Shown here piece by piece: positions 1 to 6,558 of a stretch of 6,618 nt of DNA. This DNA comes from an uncultured Mycoplasma sp. (GTDB lineage Bacteria; Bacillota_I; Bacilli_A; Mycoplasmatales; Metamycoplasmataceae), in assembly GCA_949293065.1 (NCBI GenBank), contig CASFBV010000010.1, positions 1 to 6,618 of the forward strand. The letters run 5' to 3'. The notes under the pieces are model-generated. The model made no database searches. It worked only from the letters and a program-made list of their open reading frames with translations, and was not told the origin of the DNA. Numbering within the stretch: position 1 is the stretch's first letter; each line of letters starts with the position of its first letter. Made by a program: the position numbers and the translations under genes.

Positions 1-1800
1 ATAAAAAATAATCATTTCAACATCTGAGGGATTAATTCCACTAATTCTTGATGCTTGACCTATTGTTTGAGGATTAATTCTTTTCAACTTGTCTCTTGCT
101 TCTAATGCTAAATTTCCAATGTCATCATAATTAATATCTTTAGGAATTTTTAATTCCTCTAATCTAATCATTTTTGAAGCAGCTCGATTTTGCTTTTCAA
201 TATATCCTTCCAATCTCACCATTACAACTAATTCATCTTTATATTTAAAGTCACTAATAAAATCCTCAGGATCTACATCAGGTCTTGAAATAACTTTTAA
301 AATAGAAGATCCATGAAGAATTTGATATTTTTGAGCTCTTGGATCATTTGCTGATAAATAAATATTTTCTAATTCTTTAATTTTGTCATCAATAATTTTA
401 TATTTGTTTTCAACTGCTTCGAATTCTTTTTGTGAAATCATATTTGCTTTTAAAGCATAAGAAGCCATTCTCACATCAGCATTATCGTTTCTTAACAATA
501 AGCGATATTCAGCTCTTGATGTAAGCATTCTATAAGGCTCTTTTGTACCTTTTAAAACAAGATCATCAATTAAGACACCTATATATGAATCATTTCTCTT
601 TAATACAATAGGATCTTGATTTTTCAATCTTAATGAAGCATTTATTCCTGCAATAATACCCTGACCAGCAGCTTCTTCATATCCGCTTGTTCCATTAATT
701 TGTCCTGCAAAATATAAATTCTTGATTTTTTTAGATTCTAATGAGTGATAAATCTGACCTGATGCAACTGCATCATATTCTATTGCATATCCATATTTTT
801 GTATTCTACAATTTCTAAGACCTGGAATAGTTCTTAGAAATTGATCTTGAACCTCAATAGGCATGGATGTAGAACAACCATTAATATAATAAATATCTTG
901 TTTTTCTGTTTCTGGTTCAAAAAAGATTTGATGTCTTTCCTTGTGTGGAAATTTAACAATTTTATCTTCCAATGAAGGACAATATCTTGGACCAACACCT
1001 TCAATCAATCCTGAATACATTGCAGATTTTTTAATATTATCAGCCATTATTTTATGTGTCTCTGCATTTGTGTATGTTAGTCAACAATGAATTTGAGCTT
1101 TTAATTTTTTTTCTGTTTTAGATGAAAAGGTTAATTCTTCAATAGGAAGAATTTCCTCTTCTACTTCATCTCAATCAATTGAATCAGCATAAATCCTTGC
1201 CGGAGTACCTGTTTTTAATCTAATTAACTCAATTCCATTTTCTTCTAATGACTTAGATAAACTTTTTGTTGTTTTTTCACCATCAGGTCCACTTATTGTA
1301 ACAACATCTCCTCTAAGAATTCTGGAATCCATATAAGTACCTGTTGTTAAAATAACAATTTTTGAAGAAATAAAAGTACCATCATTAATTTTTACACCTT
1401 TGATAATATTATTTTCTTGAACTATTTCTTCAACAATCGCTTCAATCAAAGTAATATTTTTTGTTTTATTAATTTCATCTAAAACAATTTGCGAATATTT
1501 ATCTTTATCAATTTGGGCTCTTAGAGCTCTAACAGCCGGACCTTTTGATGTGTTTAACATTTTTATTTGAATCATTGCACGATCAGCAAAAATTCCTTGA
1601 ACACCACCAAGAGCATCAACTTCTCTTGTAATGATTCCTTTTGCTGGACCACCAATTGAAGGATTGCAAGGAAGCATGGCAAGCCTTTTTGTGTTTAAAC
1701 TAATCAAAGCAACATTAAAACCATTTTTTGCTAATGCAAATGTTGCTTCTATTCCTGCATGACCGCCACCAACTACAATGACATCAAATTCTTTATTCAT
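1..1800 (-). CDS. mnmG: tRNA uridine-5-carboxymethylaminomethyl(34) modification enzyme MnmG (GidA), C-terminus cut by window edge
   Basis: This is the FAD-dependent subunit that works with the GTPase MnmE to install (carboxymethyl)aminomethyl groups on wobble U34 of certain tRNAs. Visible motifs are the N-terminal dinucleotide-binding GGGHAG at residues 11-16, PCNPSIGG with Cys45, RYCPSLEDK with Cys274 (the two family cysteines), GTSGYEEAAGQG at about 370-381, and the hallmark EPYRMLTSRAEYRLLLRND starting at 421. The final visible residues, QASRISGINPSDV and on, match the family's C-terminal end, so probably only some 10-25 residues lie beyond the left edge. Six hundred codons are present. 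Two tryptophans are encoded by TGA (1173-1171 and 1083-1081). The ATG at 1800 is preferred because GAAGGA lies 4 nt upstream and the protein then begins MNKEFDVIVVGG. An in-frame ATG at 1812 would overlap that ribosome site. The start overlaps the end of rbfA by 8 nt, suggesting coupled translation. Identity is very secure. Confidence 0.97.
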
Positions 1801-2146
1801 TTTTTCCTTCATTTGATTTTATTTGCTGTAATAATTCTTCAATTCTTTGACTGCTTTTTGATACTTCATCTATTTTAAAAGTGATTTTAGGAATTTTTCT
1901 ACTTTGATAATCATATTTTGCAAGTTCTGATCTAACAAAACCTGAAATATTATTCAATGTTTCTATCCCCTTTTTTTCACTCTTATCAAATAGAACAAAA
2001 ACTTTTAGATCTTGTCCATCATTTGATAATTTCACATCAACAACTGAAACATTTTTAATGTTTGCATTTGTTATATCTTCATTAAGAATTTTAGAAACTC
2101 ATATTAAATATTTAGATTCTTTTTTTCTTCTTTGAATTTCATTCAT
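1793..2146 (-). CDS. rbfA: 30S ribosome-binding factor A (RbfA)
   Basis: This is a small KH-type protein that binds the immature 30S subunit and assists late 16S rRNA processing (5' end, central pseudoknot region). It is 117 residues long, the usual family size. The N-terminus is basic (MNEIQRRKKE). The middle contains the family-like stretch SVVDVKLSNDGQDLKVFVLF (about 34-53), and the C-terminal half has VRSELAKY...RKIPKITFKIDE followed by RIEELLQQI. Residue 16 is a tryptophan encoded by TGA (2101-2099). Read with the standard code, the gene looks truncated to its last 80 residues. The start ATG shares one base with the stop of the upstream YbjQ-like gene (TAATG) and has only a weak purine-rich site (AAAGAG) before it, so reinitiation is likely. 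Its last 8 nt overlap the start of mnmG. Sequence conservation is modest, as is normal for RbfA, but order and motifs agree. Confidence 0.9.
1805..1810 (-). promoter_or_regulatory. Shine-Dalgarno of mnmG inside the end of rbfA
   Basis: GAAGGA lies 4 nt before the ATG at 1800, within the final rbfA codons. It favours that ATG over the in-frame ATG at 1812, which would overlap the site itself. Confidence 0.65.
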
Positions 2147-2409
2147 TATTTATTCTCTTTTTTAATAAATTTAATTGCTGTTCCAATATAACTTTTTACA
2201 CCTGCAAAAAATGGAAAATCTGGTTTAATTCCTATAACTGCATCTGCATTAATACTTGCAGCATTGTTTTCCATGTCTTTTAGAGCAGCAATTGATGGGT
2301 CATTGTATTTATTTGAAGTTTTTGAACTATCTCCAAATACAATTCCAATAATTTCATAATCTTTTCTTGGCATTCTTTCTAATGTTGTTAAATATACTTT
2401 TATATCCAT
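2146..2409 (-). CDS. Small YbjQ/UPF0145-like protein of unknown function
   Basis: This 87-residue soluble protein has no signal peptide or membrane span. It resembles the YbjQ/UPF0145 (PF01906, 'putative heavy-metal-binding') family by eye. The N-terminal strand region has TTLE (8-11), then YEIIGIVFGDS (18-28), where family members typically read TTLEG...GVVTGE. A helix ALKDMENNAASI follows, then NADAVIGI (54-61), the counterpart of the family's G/NADAVVGI, and a C-terminal strand GTAIKFI (76-82). It has no cysteine and no histidine, which argues against metal binding here. It sits 3 nt after the infB stop and its own stop overlaps the rbfA ATG by one base, so it is embedded in the translation operon. 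There is no Shine-Dalgarno before its ATG; translation probably depends on ribosomes finishing infB. Family assignment is from pattern memory only; the biological role is unknown. Confidence 0.8.
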   Translation of the reverse strand: MDIKVYLTTLERMPRKDYEIIGIVFGDSSKTSNKYNDPSIAALKDMENNAASINADAVIGIKPDFPFFAGVKSYIGTAIKFIKKENK

Positions 2410-2412
2410 AAT

Positions 2413-4224
2413 TTATTTTGTAACTAAAACATCCTCAAATGTTTGAATTACATCTCCTTCCTTAATATCATTGAATTCTTTTATATGTGTTCCGAATTCT
2501 TTTCCTTTTTCAATTTTTTTGATTTGATTTTTTTCATGTTGTAGAGTTTCTAAAACTCCTTCATGAATAATTTTATTATCTCTTAATAATTTCATTTTTG
2601 TATTTACTTTTATCACCCCATCTGTTGCTAAACAACCAGCAATATTCCCTATTTTTGAATAAAAGAAAATTTTTTGAATAATTGCTTCTCCTGTTTTAAC
2701 TTCTTCATATTCTGGAGTTCCAAAAGATTTGATAATATTTTCAACTTCTTCAATAAATTCATAAATAATTGATGAAGTTTTAATGATTACCTTCTCTTGG
2801 GAAGCTTGATTTCTAATCGATCCTTCTACTTTCAAATTAAATGCAAATATTAATGCATCTGAAGCTTTTGCTAATAAGATATCAGAATTAGAAATACTTC
2901 CACTTGAATATCTAACAATATTTACAATTGCATCATCATTAGATAATTTTGATAACGAGAATTTTAATGCTTCAGCTGTTCCTTGAACATCAGATTTAAT
3001 AATAATATTAATTATTTTTTTACCATCATTATTATTAGAAATAATGTTTTTTGAACTTAATTCATTTTGTTTATCTGAAAATGCTTTTTTAGATGCTATT
3101 TTTTTAGCAAATTTTTCATCTTCAAATCCTACAAATTTATCTCCTGATTTTGGTAAATAATTCAATCCAGTTATTACCACAGGAGTTCCCGGACCTGCTG
3201 AATCAATTTCTTTACCATCAATACTTAATAGTGTTTTAATCCTTCCGTAATTAGAACCTGCAACAATAAAATCACGTTTTAAAATTGTTCCATTTGTGAC
3301 AATAAGTGTTGCTATTGTTCCTTTACCAGTTGAGATATTTGCTTCAATAACCGTTCCAATAGGTGAACGATTTTTGTTAGCTTTTAAATCTAAAACATCT
3401 GCTTGTAAAAGAATTGCTTCAAATAAATCATCAATTCCTTTTCCTGTTAATCCTGAACCATAAATGAAAGTTGTATCTCCACCTCATTCTTCACAGAGAA
3501 TATCATGCTTAGATAAATCAGCTTTTACTTTCTCTGGATCAGCACCAGGTTTATCCATTTTATTAACAAAAACAATTATTGGAACACTTGCTGCTTTTGC
3601 ATGATCGATTGCTTCAAGTGTTTGAGGCATAACTCCATCATCTGCTGCAACAACTAAGATAACGATATCTGTTACTTTTGCACCATTTAATCTCATTGCT
3701 GTAAATGCTTCATGACCTGGTGTATCTAAGAAAGTTATTATTTTGTTTTTATGCTTTACTTGATAAGCTCCAGTATGTTGAGTAATACCACCTTCTTCTC
3801 CAGCCGCAATGTTTGAATTCCTAATTTTATCAATCAAAGTTGTTTTACCATGATCAACGTGACCCATAATAGTGATAATTGGTGGTCTTGGTTCTAGATT
3901 TTCTTCGTCTTCATTTATTTCAAAATAATCCATGAAATTTGATTCATTCATTTCAATTTCTTTTTTGAAATCAAATCCATAATCAAAGCAAATTTCAGCT
4001 ATCTCTTCTTCTGATAAAACAGAATTTAAATTATAAAGTATTCCTTTTTTGAAAAAATTAGTAATAATTTCATTTGCTGGTTTATTTATTTTTTTTGAAA
4101 AATCATTAATTGACATCGGTCCTGTAAAAATGAATGTTCCATCTTTTAATTCAACTTTGACATCAATTAACTGACTTTTAATTTGTTCGTCATTAGAGGC
4201 TCTTTTATTTTTATTTTTTGACAT
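2413..4224 (-). CDS. infB: Translation initiation factor IF-2
   Basis: This GTPase positions fMet-tRNA in the 30S P site and promotes 50S joining. The protein has 603 residues, the short form typical of mollicutes. It has only about 110 residues before the G domain, including one IF2_N-like module (about 38-85, [20 protein letters not shown] and on). G-domain motifs are GHVDHGKT (121-128), [10 protein letters not shown] (145-154, switch I), DTPGHEAF (167-174, with catalytic-type His171) and NKMD (221-224). The G5 position reads SGLTG (257-261), where SALTG is usual. The beta-barrel domain II follows, with [12 protein letters not shown] and GPGTP. The C1 domain has [14 protein letters not shown], and the C2 domain ends [15 protein letters not shown]. 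Trp247 is a TGA codon (3486-3484), just before GGDT. The start ATG has the best ribosome-binding site in the window, AAGGAGGT, 9 nt upstream and inside ylxR, with which infB overlaps by 14 nt. Confidence 0.98.
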
Positions 4225-4471
4225 AATCTATTACCTCCTTTCTCAAACTTTCATAAACTTCTTGAGAAATATTTCTTTTAAAAGATTTGTTTAAAACTCT
4301 TTTCTTAAATAATAATTCAATAGTATCTTTATCTTTCAAACAATAAGCTCCACGACCATAAATTTTTTTGTCCTTTTCTAAATGAATTTGGCCATCTTTT
4401 GTTAAAACAAATCTTATTAAATTATCAATTGGAGTTATTTTTCCAGTGACAATACATTTTCTTGAAATCAT
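4211..4471 (-). CDS. ylxR: YlxR/RnpM family RNA-binding protein (DUF448)
   Basis: This small basic protein of 86 residues shows the DUF448 signature RKCIVTGK (4-11), [15 protein letters not shown] (18-32) and GRGAYC (39-44). Known family members bind RNA; in Bacillus subtilis the protein, renamed RnpM, modulates RNase P, and the gene commonly lies between nusA and infB, as here. The two cysteines (6 and 44) are in the usual positions. The ATG at 4471 is three bases after the nusA stop. A TTG at 4474 directly abuts that stop and is an alternative start one codon longer. Neither has a Shine-Dalgarno sequence, since the upstream bases are the GAC-GAA repeat of nusA, so termination-reinitiation from nusA is the likely route. 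Its 3' end contains the infB ribosome-binding site. The L7Ae-like ylxQ gene that often follows is absent. Confidence 0.9.
   Translation of the reverse strand: MISRKCIVTGKITPIDNLIRFVLTKDGQIHLEKDKKIYGRGAYCLKDKDTIELLFKKRVLNKSFKRNISQEVYESLRKEVIDYVKK
4233..4240 (-). promoter_or_regulatory. Strong Shine-Dalgarno of infB inside ylxR
   Basis: AAGGAGGT, the strongest ribosome-binding site in the window, lies 9 nt before the infB ATG and within the ylxR coding sequence. It fixes the infB start and suggests that IF2 is translated independently of, and more strongly than, ylxR. Confidence 0.85.
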
Positions 4472-4474
4472 CAA

Positions 4475-5962
4475 TTATTCGTCTTCGTCTTCGTCAAAAT
4501 CAATAAAATCATAATCACTTAGATTTATATCTCCAGCTATTTCTTTGTCAAATTTAAAATTCTTATTAACTTTTTCAATTTCGTGTTTATCTAATTCTTC
4601 CTCATCGATTGATTCTATATCCTCTATTGAAGAATTTGGTTTTTTAGATTCAATCTCAAATTGAGAATAATCCACAGGTTCATAAGAAAGAATTTCTATA
4701 TTGTATTCTTCGATTTCTTTTGCAAAATCTAAATTTGAAGAAATATTATTTCATTTATTTCTATTATTTCTTCTATTATTGTTTGTCAAGCTTCCACTAG
4801 TAATATATGCTTGACTATCAACATATCCAGAGTCAATTTTTTCTAATTCGTCAGGGGTTACATTTCCATTTCAATTAATTTGAATTTCATTTTCAATAGC
4901 ATATGAATATGAGCAAATATCAATATTAACTCTAATTAATTCAACAGTTAATTTGACATTAATTCCTTTTTTACCAATAGCAACAGTATTATGTCTATTT
5001 GGAACAACAACTAAATAATCATTTGTTCCAGCTTTTTTATTAATTGAAACAATTTTAGCTGGAGACAAAGCATTAGAAATATACTCATACATATTATCTG
5101 AATATAAAACTACATCAATTTTTTCTCCAAATTCAGCACATACACGGTCAATTCTTTCTCCATTTTGACCTACAACACATCCAATAACATCAAGTTCACC
5201 TTCATATTTAGGATTTTTTCTAAATGAAATTTTTGATCTTTCACCTTTAATTCTTGAAATACCAACAATTTGAATTTCTCCTCTATCAATTTCAGGAATT
5301 TCACGTCTCAAAATCTCTCTTACTTTGTTAGGAGAATCATTTGAAACTAAAACTTGATAACTTTTTGAATTTTCATAAACTTCTTCAATTGTTACATTGT
5401 GATATTTTTTTTCAGTTAATTTGATATTTTGATTTTGATATTTAGATGGCATATAACAAAGTGTTCCATCTTCTAATGTGAATGTTGCTCCTCTTCCACC
5501 AAAATCTTCTTCTAATTTTGCTTCTACAACTGTTCCAATTAATGGTTGGTATTTTTCATAAATTCTTCTTTTTTCTCAATTGATAATTTCAATTCTAAAA
5601 GATTGTTCTATTTTAGAATAAAGAGATCTAGAAAAATTATCAAAAGTTATTTGAGATGCAACAGTATCTCCTATTTTTGCATTAGGATCAATTTCTCTAG
5701 CTTTTGATAAATGAATGTCTACAATTTCAGAATCATTTTTATATTCTTCATCATCTGAAATAACCATTTTTTTTAAGTTAGACAATATTAATTCATCATC
5801 TTTAATTTCTAGTGTTATTTCAGCATCAGGATCTAATTGAGAATTAACAATTCTTTGAATAGAATTTCTTAAAAAATCAATAATTATTTTTCTATCAATA
5901 TTTTTTGTTGTTGATACAAAATTAATTAATTCTAAAATATTTTTTTTATTTTGTGATGCCAT
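4475..5962 (-). CDS. nusA: Transcription termination/antitermination factor NusA
   Basis: NusA binds RNA polymerase and nascent RNA and affects pausing, termination and antitermination. The protein has 495 residues. The RNAP-binding N-terminal domain (about 1-130) contains DPDAEITLEI and ends in the conserved helix FDNFSRSLYSKIEQSFRIEI. An S1 domain follows (about 138-205, LIGTVVEAKLEEDFGGRGA). KH1 has GQNG at 265-268 and KH2 has IGKKG at 329-333 with NVKLTVELI. PNKVREILRREIPEIDRGEI (211-230) is the typical S1-KH linker. Tryptophans 129, 364 and 404 are all TGA codons (5578-5576, 4873-4871, 4753-4751). After KH2 comes a non-conserved tail (about 365-495) with an Asn/Arg patch near 397-406 and a strongly acidic end, DEDEDE. 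The ATG at 5962 has AAAGGA 8 nt upstream, inside the end of rimP; the two genes are one base apart. Confidence 0.97.
4478..4495 (-). repeat. Hexanucleotide tandem repeat encoding the NusA acidic tip
   Basis: Three perfect copies of GACGAA (plus-strand TTCGTC) encode Asp-Glu x3 immediately before the nusA stop codon. A repeat like this could change copy number by slippage in steps of two residues without disturbing the frame; whether it does is not known. Confidence 0.8.
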
Positions 5963-5963
5963 A

Positions 5964-6401
5964 TTATTTTTCCTTTCTAATTTTTGCAGTTGTTTTTATG
6001 AAATGTATATCTTCTTTTAAGATTTTTAGTTTTTGTATTCTACCTTTATTGTTAATTTTTATTACAAGATCATTAATATTATTTTCTACTAAGTGTCCCT
6101 CTAATTCATTTTTATTTAAATAAGGTTTATTAACTTTAATTAATATATATTGATCTAAATAAAAATTAATATTTTTTAAATTTATTTCTTTTTCAGTTCC
6201 ACTTGAATAGATATTTACATAGTAATCACTATCACTATTATCAACTTCATTGATTATATCTAAAATAATTTTAGATTTCTTTTCAATTTCATTTAGCGAT
6301 TTTTCAGGAAGTTCAATATCTAAAAAAACAAGTCCATCTCTTTTTACAAATTGAATTGAATTAATATCAAAATTAATTTTTTCTTTAATTTTTTGAATCA
6401 A
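5964..6401 (-). CDS. rimP: Ribosome maturation factor RimP
   Basis: RimP binds free 30S subunits and assists assembly of the S12-containing region. The protein has 145 residues, normal for the family. The N-terminal alpha/beta domain includes VFLDIELPE and the family core YYVNIYSSGTEKEI (60-72), the counterpart of YxLEVSSPGLDRPL. The C-terminal SH3-like part has EGHLVENNINDLVIKI (101-116) and a final segment LKEDIHFIKTTAKI. Divergence is high: the usual SPG reads SSG (66-68), so identification relies on the motif frame, the size and the position directly before nusA. The start is a TTG (6401-6399), supported by AGGAG 6 nt upstream; there is no nearby in-frame ATG. It is the first gene of the operon, with a 5' leader containing a hairpin. 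Confidence 0.88.
   Translation of the reverse strand: MIQKIKEKINFDINSIQFVKRDGLVFLDIELPEKSLNEIEKKSKIILDIINEVDNSDSDYYVNIYSSGTEKEINLKNINFYLDQYILIKVNKPYLNKNELEGHLVENNINDLVIKINNKGRIQKLKILKEDIHFIKTTAKIRKEK
5971..5977 (-). promoter_or_regulatory. Shine-Dalgarno of nusA inside the end of rimP
   Basis: GAAAGGA lies 8 nt before the nusA ATG and forms part of the last rimP codons (Arg-Lys-Glu-Lys-stop). It supports the start at 5962. Confidence 0.75.
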
Positions 6402-6407
6402 ATTACT

Positions 6408-6412
6408 CTCCT
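6408..6412 (-). promoter_or_regulatory. Shine-Dalgarno of rimP that decides its TTG start
   Basis: The sequence AGGAG lies 6 nt upstream of the TTG at 6401. With no in-frame ATG close by, this site is the main support for a TTG start codon. Confidence 0.8.
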
Positions 6413-6418
6413 AATTTT

Positions 6419-6453
6419 AATAGAAAGATTGCCATTAGCAACCTTTCTCTATT
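6419..6453 (-). promoter_or_regulatory. Hairpin in the rimP-operon 5' leader
   Basis: An inverted repeat has arms at 6422-6432 and 6438-6448 and a 5-nt loop. On the plus strand the 11-bp stem has one A/C mismatch. In minus-strand RNA the same pair becomes G-U, so all 11 positions pair (AGAAAGGTTGC with GCAATCTTTCT). Five more pairs (AATAG with CTATT) can extend the stem if two bases on one side bulge or shift. It ends about 6 nt before the AGGAG of rimP. No run of U follows in either direction, so it does not look like a simple intrinsic terminator. A role in leader stability, RNase processing or autoregulation is inference. Confidence 0.6.
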
Positions 6454-6468
6454 CAATTTGTAATTTTA

Positions 6469-6485
6469 ATTTTATCAAATTTATA
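6469..6485 (-). promoter_or_regulatory. Candidate -10 region for the rimP-mnmG operon
   Basis: Two overlapping minus-strand options are visible: TATAAA at 6485-6480 and GATAAAAT at 6476-6469. Either would start transcription just upstream of the leader hairpin. Neither has a convincing -35 element, and AT richness makes such matches common, so this is only a suggestion of location. Confidence 0.3.
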
Positions 6486-6528
6486 AAAATTTCATTAACT
6501 TTACACTATTTAAAAATATGCAAAACGA

Positions 6529-6534
6529 TATAAT
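6529..6534 (+). promoter_or_regulatory. Predicted -10 box for the deoA-like gene
   Basis: A perfect TATAAT (in context ACGATATAATTTG) lies 24 nt before the ATG at 6559, implying a transcript leader of under 20 nt. No good TTGACA lies 16-18 nt upstream; mollicute promoters often have a poor -35 element. In such AT-rich DNA a chance match is possible, but its position is right. Confidence 0.5.
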
Positions 6535-6558
6535 TTGTTTTAGAAGAATTTATTTGTT

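Larger units (their letters stand above)
6402..6558. other. Divergent intergenic region between rimP and the deoA-like gene
   Basis: This is the only substantial non-coding stretch in the window, 157 nt and extremely AT-rich. It contains the start signals of both divergent units: the rimP ribosome site and leader hairpin on the left, and a TATAAT box for the rightward gene near its right end. I see no tRNA, small ORF with credible support, or repeat shared with elsewhere in the window. Confidence 0.85.

Noticed and set aside
1171..1812. Short mnmG and other gene fragments ending at TGA as separate genes or pseudogenes
   Set aside because: Reading TGA as Trp joins the fragments in the same frame into full-length conserved MnmG, RbfA, IF2 and NusA.
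1801..1812. mnmG start at the ATG at 1812
   Set aside because: It would add MKEK before the family's usual N-terminus and use the Shine-Dalgarno bases as codons; the ATG at 1800 has the properly placed site.
4475..4675. Separate 66-residue acidic protein starting at a GTG
   Set aside because: It is in frame with nusA and is joined to it through TGA Trp codons; it is the NusA tail.
6419..6453. Bidirectional intrinsic terminator
   Set aside because: The hairpin is not followed by a run of T on either strand, and it lies between two divergent starts, where no transcript needs to end.
6402..6558. tRNA or initiator-tRNA gene upstream of rimP, as in E. coli
   Set aside because: The region is too AT-rich, with no cloverleaf arms or T-loop consensus (GGTTCGAAT-like) and only one hairpin.
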